From an uncultured Saprospiraceae bacterium (GTDB lineage: Bacteria; Bacteroidota; Bacteroidia; Chitinophagales; Saprospiraceae), in contig CAKZVK010000115.1 in assembly GCA_937921825.1 (NCBI GenBank), positions 1-38,351 on the forward strand: DNA of 38,351 nt, given 5' to 3'. The position numbers were made by a program, and so were the translations under genes. Of this stretch, positions 1-8,288 are shown one piece after another. Position 1 is the stretch's first letter; each line of letters begins with the position of its first letter. The notes beneath the pieces are model-generated. The model was given only the letters and a program-made list of their open reading frames with translations. It searched no databases and was not told the DNA's origin.

Positions 1-866
1 GTCCCTATAGTCGTAATACCTACAGGGCCTCCTTTGAATTTTTCTATGATACAGCTGAGAATCTTATTATCCATTTCGTCTAGTCCACTGTCATCTACAT
101 TTAGGGCATCAAGTCCATACTGAGCTATCGCCAAGTCTATAGTACCATTCCCTTTGATCTGAGCAAAATCTCGGATCCTTCTCAGCAAAGCATTAGCGAT
201 TCTAGGTGTGCCTCTTGATCTTCTGGCGATTTCTGCAGCACCTTTAGTCTCTATAGGTATATCAAGAATCGCAGCAGACCGTTTGATAATCTTTTGAATA
301 GTGGCTACATCATAATAGTCCAGATGACAATTAATTCCAAACCTAGCCCTCAGCGGAGCAGTCAGAAGACCCATTCTTGTCGTCGCTCCTACTAGTGTAA
401 ATGGACTGATTTCTATCTGAATACTTCTGGCACTCGGACCAGAATCTATCATGATATCTATACTATAATCCTCCATAGCAGAATAGAGATATTCCTCCAC
501 GATATTATTCAATCTGTGTATCTCATCTATAAATAGGACATCGCCTTCTTGCAGATTAGTCAGTAGACCTGCTAGATCACCCGCCTTCTCTAGTACAGGA
601 CCAGAGGTCATCTTTACATTGGCATTAAGCTCATGAGCGATAATATGACTTAAGGTGGTCTTACCTAATCCTGGAGGTCCATGTAGGAGTACATGGTCTA
701 GTGCTTCTTCTCTCAGCTTAGCCGCTTCTATGAACACCTTAAGGTTTTCGACAATTTTGGGCTGTCCTGAGAAGTCGTCGAGTAGTTGCGGCCTTAAGGC
801 CTTCTCTATCTTCTTATCATCAGGCGTTAGCTGAGATTCGTCTGGATTTAGTATTGGATTAGACAT
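1..866 (-). CDS. ruvB: Holliday junction branch migration helicase RuvB (3' end cut by window edge)
   Basis: This is the ATPase motor of the RuvABC complex, which drives branch migration of Holliday junctions during recombinational repair in the cytoplasm. My translation of the minus strand from ATG at 866-864 gives about 288 residues before the window ends; the family is usually about 340 residues long. The N-terminus carries the RuvB signature [12 protein letters not shown]. Walker A (GPPGLGKT) lies near residues 63-70 and Walker B (DEIHRL) near 114-119. The sensor 1 segment GATTR and the RGTPR arginine segment follow, then the start of the winged-helix domain ([10 protein letters not shown]). 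A promoter-like TATCTTCG box ends 5 bases before the ATG, so the mRNA may be nearly leaderless. It is divergent from the Kbp-like gene at 1004. The frame is intact over all visible sequence. Confidence 0.97.
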   Translation of the reverse strand, partial: MSNPILNPDESQLTPDDKKIEKALRPQLLDDFSGQPKIVENLKVFIEAAKLREEALDHVLLHGPPGLGKTTLSHIIAHELNANVKMTSGPVLEKAGDLAGLLTNLQEGDVLFIDEIHRLNNIVEEYLYSAMEDYSIDIMIDSGPSARSIQIEISPFTLVGATTRMGLLTAPLRARFGINCHLDYYDVATIQKIIKRSAAILDIPIETKGAAEIARRSRGTPRIANALLRRIRDFAQIKGNGTIDLAIAQYGLDALNVDDSGLDEMDNKILSCIIEKFKGGPVGITTIG

Positions 867-871
867 TGGGA

Positions 872-879
872 CGAAGATA
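872..879 (-). promoter_or_regulatory. Bacteroidota-type -7 box of ruvB (TATCTTCG)
   Basis: On the minus strand the sequence reads TATCTTCG, then five bases, then the ruvB ATG. It fits TAnnTTYG, a variant of the known Bacteroidota primary-sigma -7 element TAnnTTTG. No clear -33 TTG element is visible. The spacing would put the transcript start at or next to the start codon. Confidence 0.5.
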
Positions 880-1003
880 TTAAGAAATAATGTAAACTGT
901 TCTAAGGACTTAGAGATGTTAGAGCTTGTATATTAGGGTCAAAATGTGTTTTTTGTGCTGGCCCTTAGAGGCTTATTTTTAACCTACTAAACATATTGAA
1001 CAA

Positions 1004-1477
1004 ATGGGATTATTTTCTTTTATCAAAGGTGCAGGTGCCAAGATTTTCGGTAAGAAAAAAGAAAACACTGATGTTGTGGACAATCGAACACCAGAAGAAA
1101 TAAAGATCGATGCGCTTAAATCTGAAATTGCTCGTCTGGGCCTACCCGTGAGTGATCTTCATGTAGACCTCGCAGAACATGTAAGCGTGACAGGTATCAC
1201 AGATACAAATGCTAATCGTGAAAAAATCATTCTAGCACTGGGTAATGTGGAAGGTGTAGCCAGTGTCGGAGATTATATTTCTGTGACTAATCCAGAACCA
1301 GAATCTACTTTTCATGAAGTAAAATCTGGAGATACCCTTTCTAAGATATCTAAGGATGTCTATGGTGATCCTATGAAGTACAATGCGATATTCGAGGCGA
1401 ATCAGCCCATGCTTTCACATCCTGATAAGATCTACCCTGGTCAGATCCTAAGAATACCTCCAGCAGGAATGGCATAA
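1004..1477 (+). CDS. kbp: BON-LysM domain protein, Kbp/YgaU-like
   Basis: This 157-residue protein has the architecture and near-colinear sequence of E. coli Kbp (YgaU), a cytoplasmic potassium-binding protein of about 149 residues. The start MGLFSFIKGAGAKIFGKKK resembles the Kbp N-terminus. A BON domain spans about residues 33-95 and contains the segment GNVEGVASVGD. A LysM domain spans about 103-152 (VKSGDTLSKISKDVYGD, then EANQPMLSHPDKIYPGQILRIP). There is no signal peptide, which agrees with a cytoplasmic location despite the LysM domain. The gene stands alone between divergent ruvB and a strong terminator. The potassium-sensing role is inferred from the family and not shown here. Confidence 0.9.
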   Translation: MGLFSFIKGAGAKIFGKKKENTDVVDNRTPEEIKIDALKSEIARLGLPVSDLHVDLAEHVSVTGITDTNANREKIILALGNVEGVASVGDYISVTNPEPESTFHEVKSGDTLSKISKDVYGDPMKYNAIFEANQPMLSHPDKIYPGQILRIPPAGMA

Positions 1478-1503
1478 ACTAAACAATTATAAATTCTAGA
1501 AAG

Positions 1504-1541
1504 AGGCTGCTGCACCGTTGTGTATCAGCCTTTTCTATTTT
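1504..1541 (+). terminator. Rho-independent terminator after the Kbp-like gene
   Basis: AGGCTG at 1504-1509 pairs with CAGCCT at 1526-1531. The stem continues after one mismatch through GCAC/GTGT to a CGTT loop. A T-rich tract (TTTTCTATTTT) follows. It lies 27 bases after the stop codon. Confidence 0.75.
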
Positions 1542-1575
1542 ATAATAAGTGGTCTCAGATGATGAAGATTCCAGA

Positions 1576-1611
1576 GACTCAGAGACCGATGAGCACTACA
1601 GTCTCTGAGTC
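1576..1611. repeat. Perfect 11-bp inverted repeat, 14-base spacer
   Basis: GACTCAGAGAC (1576-1586) and GTCTCTGAGTC (1601-1611) are exact reverse complements. No T-run follows, so it is a weak terminator candidate. It lies in the 391-base gap between the Kbp-like gene and the S8 peptidase gene. It could be a stable RNA hairpin or a protein-binding site; the function is unknown. Confidence 0.6.
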
Positions 1612-1729
1612 GAAGTTCTGAAATGGAAGCTGTCTATATACACCTACAGTTTGTTTCAATTGGTTATTCAGGGTAAATAAAAGAATCCCGTTGGAAATCT
1701 GTAATAGAGAAGAGTAAGCTAAAAGAAAA

Positions 1730-1806
1730 GTGTTACCCTAGCTAACAGGACCGATGGTCAAATATTTTATACGCAAAAACATTTTAGTGGTATTTTAGGG
1801 TAACAC
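1730..1806. promoter_or_regulatory. Perfect 11-bp inverted repeat upstream of the S8-CHAT operon
   Basis: GTGTTACCCTA (1730-1740) and TAGGGTAACAC (1796-1806) are exact reverse complements whose centres lie about 66 bases apart. The right arm ends 62 bases before the ATG of the S8 peptidase gene. A shorter inverted pair, TGTTA/TAACA, overlaps the left arm at 1731-1747. The position suggests a looped operator or activator site for the downstream operon. That is inference: no regulator is known and no -7 box is clear here. Confidence 0.4.
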
Positions 1807-1868
1807 ATTTAGGTGGCCTAACACTTAATATGTGATACCCATTTTACAACCCTTAAAATCAATTCCTA

Positions 1869-3065
1869 ATGCCTCCAATAAGAGTTTCTGTAAAAAGTAG
1901 TTTATTAACTCGCGATGAAGCAGTACTTACTGAAAGAAGTTTTGTCTTAAGAGATACGGTAATTTTTTATGATCCAACTTTATCAGCAGGAGATAATGCT
2001 GGCGCTATTGCAGCGTTTAAAACCGCCTTGACTAAAATTTCTTTTACAGGTGGACCTTTAGACATTGGAATTTTTAGTGATGCCTTAAGTGCAACACCTT
2101 CTTGGTTAATAAAAAATAGTGCTATCTACAATGCTGCAGTTGCTTACTCAGAAAACAAAAGTATAGAAGATCTCAATTTTCAAGGCATTTACTTTAATGA
2201 AGTCATCTATAACAATGACCACTTACCTGACGATATACCACCTATAATAAAGAGGGAAGGAAGCTCGAGATTCTGGGCTAATGTCCAACCACCCCAAGGC
2301 TATAATCCTGGAAATTTCAATGGAGTTGGAATTGGCATAGGAGTTATTGATTTTGGATTCTACGATCCACATGGTGCATTCATAAGGCAGATCATTCACA
2401 ATAATATTTCTGGAGATTGTTCGCGAGAAGTAAGAACAGTTGATTATAATTTAGCCTATCCTGAACCGTACTTGGCATCTATTTTTAGCCTCTGCCAGCA
2501 AATAGAAAAAGGTGTTGAAGAGGGTATACATATACTAAACATTAGCCTGGGATACTACAATAAGAAAAACATTCCCAACCCAACATTAGAGTCAACGATT
2601 ACAGAAGCAAATAAATCTGTTATAATTGTATGCTCTGCAGGTAATGCAAAAATAGACCTAGACAAGCATTGGCATTGGCCATCTAACTTCAGTAGTAAAT
2701 TAATTTGTGTCGGCTCTGATAAAACCATAAATTTTTGGAAGTTTAGTTGGAGATGCCGAACTAACTATTCTAATTACGGTAGCCACGTTCATCTTTACGA
2801 GAATGGTGCTCACAATGTGGATGCAACTGCCTTTGCCAATTTTCCTCCATATCAAGACTTACTATATAATAATGAAATAACTCACTCACAGCTACAAAAT
2901 GACACTGTACATGGGACATCCTTTTCATCTGCCTATGTTTCTGCCAGAATCGGTCTCGACTTATGTCTTAGAAAAAGGAGGAGAGAAGACATCGTAGCAT
3001 TCATGAAGGATTCCAGCAGAAATAAATTCATTATTGATGGATTAAAAAGCAACAGACGAAGTTGA
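1869..3065 (+). CDS. Subtilisin-like (S8) serine peptidase without signal peptide
   Basis: This 398-residue protein has an S8 subtilase domain at about residues 150-370, behind a roughly 140-residue N-terminal region that I do not recognise. Proposed catalytic residues are Asp161 (GIGVIDFG), His168 (DPHGAF) and Ser351 (HGTSFSSAYVSA). Asn259 in CSAGN is the oxyanion residue. Supporting family segments are NISLGY (224-229) and YSNYGSHVHLYENG (300-313). The Asp-His spacing is only 7 residues, where typical subtilisins have several tens, so this region is compacted. No export signal is visible, so the enzyme is probably cytoplasmic. The TGA stop is 29 bases before the ATG of the CHAT gene and overlaps a possible TTG start of that gene, so the two are surely co-transcribed. 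Its target is unknown; the CHAT protein or a signalling partner is possible. Confidence 0.85.
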   Translation: MPPIRVSVKSSLLTRDEAVLTERSFVLRDTVIFYDPTLSAGDNAGAIAAFKTALTKISFTGGPLDIGIFSDALSATPSWLIKNSAIYNAAVAYSENKSIEDLNFQGIYFNEVIYNNDHLPDDIPPIIKREGSSRFWANVQPPQGYNPGNFNGVGIGIGVIDFGFYDPHGAFIRQIIHNNISGDCSREVRTVDYNLAYPEPYLASIFSLCQQIEKGVEEGIHILNISLGYYNKKNIPNPTLESTITEANKSVIIVCSAGNAKIDLDKHWHWPSNFSSKLICVGSDKTINFWKFSWRCRTNYSNYGSHVHLYENGAHNVDATAFANFPPYQDLLYNNEITHSQLQNDTVHGTSFSSAYVSARIGLDLCLRKRRREDIVAFMKDSSRNKFIIDGLKSNRRS

Positions 3066-3094
3066 TTAAACTCGCACTGTTTGGGAATTTTAAA

Positions 3095-5845
3095 ATGGCA
3101 ATATCACAAGTAGTTTTTTTCTTGCTATTAGGCAGAATAGTTGTGGGTCAATCATGTGATATAAATGAAAAACTGCCTTCACATATCAATACTCCCTGCG
3201 ACAGCTCACATGTACTAGACTTGCTATTTCATCACTGCAATTCAAAAAACTTCTGTATTCATAAATACATCCAGAGAGGCGATCTAGCAGTGTCAGGAAA
3301 AGAAAATATTAAGTGCTGGAATAAATCAATCGGAAAAGCAATTAAGTGGGATATAGAAAACAAAACAAGTGATTCGTTAATCTTCCAAAAACTTATAATA
3401 CTAGGTGTAAATCAAAAGTATGTCCGCGAACCTGCTAAAGCTCGTCTAAGCCTTAAGCGAGCTCTCAAAATAGGTCATATGATCTACGACTCTACTCACA
3501 AAGACTTTGTCAAAATATATCGAAATATAGCAGAATGCCACTACCTAGAAAGAGATTATATAAAGTCTATTCATCATCTAGATACTGCCTATAATTTACT
3601 TGGTCATTCAAGTCACGACTTAAGGAAAGCTGAACTCTTCAAAAGCTATGCTGACAACTATGCCGACCTTGGAGATGCGTATCTATATAATATTTACAGC
3701 CAGGCTTATAGACCTTACCTAGAGAAAAAAGAACCGAAGTCACTATCAGAATACTATCTTAACTTTTCTAGGGGACTATCTATACTAGGCAACTACAACC
3801 AATCCAATGAGGTTCTTGATAAACTAGAAAGTCTTGTAAAATTCAATCCACACAAAATGTTCCATGACATAAAGGCATATAATCATGATAAGCTAGGAAA
3901 TACTAAAGCTGCGGTCAATGAGTGGGCGAAAATAGAAAAGCTCAAACCAAACAACCATAATGACCTAGACGTATTAATTCATAGAATTCATAAATATTCA
4001 TACCGAAAAGATTACGAAAAAGCCTACTCTACTATCACTAAACTTATTCAGCTAGCAGATTCATTACAAAACTTTGCAAGCTTAGGTTTGGCCTATAATC
4101 ATAAGCTTATTCTTGACCTCAAAAGAGATCAGTTAAATGATGCCTATGAAAGCCTCAAGAAGTTAGAGCAGATTATTTTTCAGAGAAAGAAGACTAACTT
4201 CCAATCATACCATTCAGAATCCCTCCACTTTAGATACGCTTTAGAACTACTACTAAAGTTAAGTAAGCAGAATGATCCCATCTTTCTCTATGAAGCTTAT
4301 GAAATAGTAAATAAATTAGATTCACTAACCAGAAAAAAAATAGAGGAATTTACTACAGACAATTCTAATTCTATCAAGCTTGAAACTAAACGTGATCTCT
4401 ATTTACAAGGCTTAGAAATTTGCTACGAGCTTTTCCAAAAAACTAAAGACAATAAATATCTTTTCAAAGCCATAGAATTAATCGAACAAAACAAAGCCAT
4501 CATTCTTATAAATAATGCTAAGGACAAAGTCAACTCAACGGGTTCACAGTTTTTAGCTCAAGAAAAAAAGCTAAAGGCAACAATAGAGTTGGAATTAGAA
4601 AAATGTCAAAGTAATAAGACTTCTATAGACAGTAGGCTGACCTCTGCAAATCAAATTCATAATCTAGCAAAGCAAGTTATTCAGCTAAACAAAAAGGAAG
4701 TTTCTAATTTCAAAACACTGATGAATATAGATTATTCAAGTTTGAATTCAGGAAAAGCAAAACTTGTATACATGACCTCTGACAGTCTGATCTTCCGAAT
4801 TTTTGTTGACTCAAAGTTTCAAGAATTTGATGTAATTCCTATTACCGAAGAAGACAAAAAATCACTCCACAAAACAATTACATCCTGCGCCTCCGTATCA
4901 ACCGTTTTGGATGAAACCAGTATAGATTACCTTTCAGAATTACTTCTACCAATACAGATGATAGACCGTTCTGAATTACTCATACTTACTGATGGATACT
5001 TGAGTAGTCTTCCTTTCGAAATCCTAAAAACCAACAACGAGAACCTAATAGAGCATACAACCATTTCATATGCTTATTCATTACAGCATCTCGAAATGAT
5101 GAAAAAGCGGATCTCTAACAAAATCTATAACTTTACCACCTTCGCCCCCTCCTACTCAGACCAACAAGTGTATGTCTCTAGAAACAACAACCTAGGGAAG
5201 CTCCTATACAATATTCCTGAAGTGGAAGCCATAAAATCACATTTTCCTCAAGCTGTAAATATCACAGCGGATGAGGCAACCTTAGACAACTTCATGGCTC
5301 TAGCCCCTTCGTCTAACGTATTACACATAGCAGCTCATGCTAAGTCAGACACTACTGAAGCAGGTTGCCACATTTATTTTTCTGACGAAAGCAAAGACTA
5401 TACTCTAAGCTTAAGTGACCTCTACAAAATGACTATTCCTGCAGAATTAGTGACGCTGAGTGCCTGCGAGACGGCTACAGGAGAACATCTAACTGGAGAA
5501 GGCGTACTGAGTCTCGCAAGAGGGTTTGCTTATGCCGGAGCTAAATCTGTCGTTAGTTCACTATGGTCTGCTAATGATCAAGCGACCTCCATGATAATGT
5601 CTTCGTTCTATAAATTTCTAAGTGAAGGCCAGCGCAAGGATGAAGCCCTCAGAAATTCTAAACTCGAATATTTCCAGAATACAGATACAGAATATCACCA
5701 CCCATACTACTGGGCAGCATTTATTCCAGTCGGAGATATGAGTCCACTGCCAACTAGACAAAAACCAAAATGGCCCTATGCTATAGGTGCAATACTACTA
5801 GGGGCAGGAGGTGTAACTCTAGGTCGTAGGCGCTATATATCCTAG
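3095..5845 (+). CDS. Exported TPR-CHAT domain protease with C-terminal membrane anchor
   Basis: CHAT domains are caspase-like cysteine proteases of the separase clan. I place the start at ATG 3095 because MAISQVVFFLLLGRIVVGQS is a typical signal peptide. A TTG at 3062, which overlaps the upstream stop as TTGA, would add 11 residues. With the ATG start the protein has 916 residues. A long helical region with TPR-like repeats covers about residues 75-460, a coiled-coil-prone linker follows, and the CHAT domain covers about 590-885. The probable dyad is His748 (HIAAHAKS) and Cys791 (TLSACETATGEH). Family segments GEGVLSLARGFAYAGAKSVV and YYWAAFIPVG are present. A hydrophobic helix near 893-910 followed by GRRRY is a stop-transfer anchor, so the CHAT domain probably faces the periplasm. 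It follows the S8 peptidase in one operon, and its stop overlaps that of the convergent gene by 4 bases. Confidence 0.9.
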   Translation: MAISQVVFFLLLGRIVVGQSCDINEKLPSHINTPCDSSHVLDLLFHHCNSKNFCIHKYIQRGDLAVSGKENIKCWNKSIGKAIKWDIENKTSDSLIFQKLIILGVNQKYVREPAKARLSLKRALKIGHMIYDSTHKDFVKIYRNIAECHYLERDYIKSIHHLDTAYNLLGHSSHDLRKAELFKSYADNYADLGDAYLYNIYSQAYRPYLEKKEPKSLSEYYLNFSRGLSILGNYNQSNEVLDKLESLVKFNPHKMFHDIKAYNHDKLGNTKAAVNEWAKIEKLKPNNHNDLDVLIHRIHKYSYRKDYEKAYSTITKLIQLADSLQNFASLGLAYNHKLILDLKRDQLNDAYESLKKLEQIIFQRKKTNFQSYHSESLHFRYALELLLKLSKQNDPIFLYEAYEIVNKLDSLTRKKIEEFTTDNSNSIKLETKRDLYLQGLEICYELFQKTKDNKYLFKAIELIEQNKAIILINNAKDKVNSTGSQFLAQEKKLKATIELELEKCQSNKTSIDSRLTSANQIHNLAKQVIQLNKKEVSNFKTLMNIDYSSLNSGKAKLVYMTSDSLIFRIFVDSKFQEFDVIPITEEDKKSLHKTITSCASVSTVLDETSIDYLSELLLPIQMIDRSELLILTDGYLSSLPFEILKTNNENLIEHTTISYAYSLQHLEMMKKRISNKIYNFTTFAPSYSDQQVYVSRNNNLGKLLYNIPEVEAIKSHFPQAVNITADEATLDNFMALAPSSNVLHIAAHAKSDTTEAGCHIYFSDESKDYTLSLSDLYKMTIPAELVTLSACETATGEHLTGEGVLSLARGFAYAGAKSVVSSLWSANDQATSMIMSSFYKFLSEGQRKDEALRNSKLEYFQNTDTEYHHPYYWAAFIPVGDMSPLPTRQKPKWPYAIGAILLGAGGVTLGRRRYIS

Positions 5846-6795
5846 TTAAACTTTTGATCCCAAGCAGCTGCAAATTCTTGGTCATATAGGATATCTTTAG
5901 AATCTTCTGACAACCAGATCTTTTGACTTGGACTTAGATATACAGTTGGGTCTTTCTCATTAGCCAGTGCCGAATTAATTCTAGTCTTTTGAATAGCTAG
6001 CAATGGTAGATACTTATATTTTGATTTCTTTAGATAGTATTGGGGATCTTTATCTTTCTTATAGCTTTTATGATATTCCATTGGTTGGCATCGTGCCTCG
6101 GTAGCATAATTAGTAAGATTTTTCTCTTTTAGTCTAGCACCATCATAGACCACTTTTACGACTTCAGCACCATTCATCCAGCCAGCCTCGGTACTGACTA
6201 CCCCATCTTGATTTCCTAGATGTGCTTCTCCACCCCAAAAACAGTACATCTTGTAGTAACTAGTTTCTGGCTTTTCGACACTTAATTCTTCTTTGAGCAA
6301 ACTTAGATATTCAGGTTCTCCATAGCCTCCTTTTCGTAGAGCTAGACTCATATTCAAAACCAAACCTGCAGCAGAATAATTACCAGACAGTCTTTTCATG
6401 ATATCCTTGCCTGATGCATCTACAATCCTTACCACGGGATTATTCCAGCTGGGCTCGCCATATAGGTCTAAGATTTTTCTGTCGCCCCCACCCTTGTTAT
6501 TATAGATGACGAGGGGTATAAATTCATGTTCTATCACCTCTACTATCATTGGATGCGACAAGACTTCAGAACCATAGTTACGACAAGTGGCGCAGCCTGG
6601 CACCTCCTGAAATAAGATCAAAACAGGCTTCGCTTCTTCTACAGCTCTAGAGAGTGCAGAATCATAATCACGTAGCCATTCTACCTTGCCTAGCTCTATC
6701 TGAGCATGAGACTTTTGGCCTATTGACTCTGAAAGACTAAGGCTGACCAGTAGTCCAATTGAAATCCAAAATGTATACCTATTCACACTTTTCAT
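5842..6795 (-). CDS. Exported thioredoxin-like protein with MsrA-like C-terminal part (VPG-C-x-x-C type)
   Basis: This 317-residue protein has a signal peptide-like N-terminus (MKSVNRYTFWISIGLLVSLS). A thioredoxin-like domain covers about residues 35-160, with the redox motif VPGCATC (Cys68, Cys71). A second part starts near 180 with CFWGGEAHLGNQDGVVSTEAGW, then AEVVKVVYDGARL. This closely resembles the active-site region of peptide methionine sulfoxide reductase MsrA (GCFWGxE), with Cys185 in the catalytic position. From memory it matches the VPGUxxT thioredoxin-like (seleno)protein family, in which the first cysteine is selenocysteine in some members; here it is an ordinary Cys codon. The likely role is redox repair or thiol reduction in the cell envelope. 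It converges on the CHAT gene with stop codons overlapping at 5842-5845. Confidence 0.75.
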   Translation of the reverse strand: MKSVNRYTFWISIGLLVSLSLSESIGQKSHAQIELGKVEWLRDYDSALSRAVEEAKPVLILFQEVPGCATCRNYGSEVLSHPMIVEVIEHEFIPLVIYNNKGGGDRKILDLYGEPSWNNPVVRIVDASGKDIMKRLSGNYSAAGLVLNMSLALRKGGYGEPEYLSLLKEELSVEKPETSYYKMYCFWGGEAHLGNQDGVVSTEAGWMNGAEVVKVVYDGARLKEKNLTNYATEARCQPMEYHKSYKKDKDPQYYLKKSKYKYLPLLAIQKTRINSALANEKDPTVYLSPSQKIWLSEDSKDILYDQEFAAAWDQKFN

Positions 6796-6986
6796 ATCTT
6801 TTCAAGATTAGTTATTATTCCTTCTATATGGTTGGTTTCTAATAGATTAAAGAGCTCATTGCTATTCATAAAACAATAATGCAATTCTGTTCCAACCACC
6901 CTTTTAGAATTAACAAACGTAATAAAACCATTAAATCTTATTTTAGCAGTAACGCTTTAATAAATTAAGACTCTTACAATCATAAC

Positions 6987-7529
6987 TTGGAAAATTTAAT
7001 AGTAGAAAGAGTAAGGAAGGATTTAGATTCTAGGAATACGGTAATCAGAGAACTCTATACCAGCAAGAAGCTAATCGGCAGTGTGAATGCCTTCCTCCTG
7101 AAAAATGGCGGGAACAAAACAGACATTGATGATTTAATGACCTATGGAGTGATGAATTTTATCAAGCAATGCTATAGACCACTTTTCGAATTAGCAAGTC
7201 CTGCTGAGGCATACATTTTTTCCATAATCAAGTATGAATGGATAAAGCGTAATAAAAACAAATTGAAGTTAGTCGATGAAGAGCATAGGCCAGAGCTAAG
7301 TACCGGTATGACTATCATGGACCAACTTATAGATAATGAGAGAAAGGAAGCTCTGAAAGCAGCTATGAAAAAACTAGATGATAAGTGTCGTAAGGTTCTG
7401 ACCTTATGGGCCAGCGATATCAAAATGAGAGAGATTGCCTTGCGGATGCATTATAAGTCAGACGGTATGGCTCGAAAGAAAAAGCATGAATGTCTCGGCA
7501 AACTCAAGTTACTTACTAACCATATATAA
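6987..7529 (+). CDS. Sigma-70 family (ECF-like) RNA polymerase sigma factor
   Basis: This 180-residue protein has a sigma region-4-like helix-turn-helix at about residues 122-172: KKLDDKCRKVLTLWASDIKMREIALRMHYKS, then a basic recognition helix with ARKKKHECLGKL. The N-terminal part (about 10-85) fits a diverged region 2. The reading frame begins with TTG at 6987; there is no in-frame ATG until well inside the domain, so TTG is the likely start. It directs RNA polymerase to a specific promoter set, presumably under control of the membrane protein encoded 15 bases downstream. Bacteroidota often place such sigma and membrane-TPR pairs beside CHAT and S8 peptidase genes (established only loosely, from memory), and those genes lie just upstream here. 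Confidence 0.8.
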   Translation: MENLIVERVRKDLDSRNTVIRELYTSKKLIGSVNAFLLKNGGNKTDIDDLMTYGVMNFIKQCYRPLFELASPAEAYIFSIIKYEWIKRNKNKLKLVDEEHRPELSTGMTIMDQLIDNERKEALKAAMKKLDDKCRKVLTLWASDIKMREIALRMHYKSDGMARKKKHECLGKLKLLTNHI

Positions 7530-7544
7530 CAAGCTATAGCTCTA

Positions 7545-8207
7545 ATGGATAAGTACACATTATTTGAATCCTATCTTACTGATAAGTTAGAACCTAGTCG
7601 AAAGGCCGACTTTGAACAGCGGCTGACTAAGGACACTGAATTCAAGAGAGAATTCGACGAACATGTAAAGACACATGCCTCACTAGATATACTCCTAGAG
7701 GGGGATATTCATTCAGTGATAAAAGAAATAAAAGCTAAAGAGGTCGCCATCACAGCAGGCAATAAATCCAAATGGCTAATCTACCCCTTAGCAGGTCTAC
7801 TAGCAGGCCTGCTCATCACAGGTGCATTAGTCTTCCTAAATGAAGATGAAGCAAAGAATGAAAAACAACTTATAGCCGAATACTACAGAACACCAATGAG
7901 TGCCAGCACTAGAGGCTCGCAAGACAAAGTCTTCAATGCCCAAACGGCTAGGATCCAAGAGTCCACAATCAATGCACATAACCTAATGAAAGAGGGACGC
8001 TACAAAGAGGCGACAACTGCCTTTCAGAACGTCTTAATGATGGTAGAAGGCAAAGAAAGAGAGCGCACGGAATGGTTCTTAATCTTAAGCATGCTGGAAC
8101 ATGACATAAATACTGCTACTAGCCTACTTCAACTTCTAACTCAAAACAGTCAACACATCAAACATCAAGAGGCTGTAAAGCTAGCCGCTGAGCTAGAAGC
8201 ACAGTAG
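7545..8207 (+). CDS. Single-pass membrane protein with anti-sigma-like N-terminus and periplasmic TPR
   Basis: The 220 residues form three parts. Residues 1-70 are a charged cytoplasmic helical region (YLTDKLEPSRKADFEQRLTK) that resembles the start of many Bacteroidota anti-sigma factors, without zinc-binding Cys/His. A transmembrane helix lies at about 77-98. Residues 140-205 form a TPR-like helical repeat (AHNLMKEGRYKEATTAFQNVL) that would sit in the periplasm. It begins 15 bases after the sigma factor stop, so the two are an operon. It probably tethers and inhibits the sigma factor and receives a signal through its TPR part. The exported TPR-CHAT protein nearby is an attractive partner, but that is inference. 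Confidence 0.65.
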   Translation: MDKYTLFESYLTDKLEPSRKADFEQRLTKDTEFKREFDEHVKTHASLDILLEGDIHSVIKEIKAKEVAITAGNKSKWLIYPLAGLLAGLLITGALVFLNEDEAKNEKQLIAEYYRTPMSASTRGSQDKVFNAQTARIQESTINAHNLMKEGRYKEATTAFQNVLMMVEGKERERTEWFLILSMLEHDINTATSLLQLLTQNSQHIKHQEAVKLAAELEAQ

Positions 8208-8288
8208 CTATCCTAAGACAGTTAATCTACTAATAATTAAGTTGAATAATATAAGCGAATAAACTTCGTTCCTAAATAAACAAATCGG

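Noticed and set aside
1478-1868. Insertion sequence or integron remnant suggested by inverted repeats
   Set aside because: The two repeats are unrelated to each other, no target-site duplication is seen and no transposase or integrase fragment is present.
3062-3094. TTG start for the CHAT protein overlapping the upstream stop codon
   Set aside because: It would place 11 residues in front of a complete signal peptide. ATG 3095 gives a normal export signal, though TTG cannot be excluded.
6583-6610. Selenocysteine in the thioredoxin-like VPG motif
   Set aside because: The position is encoded by a plain Cys codon and no in-frame TGA is present.
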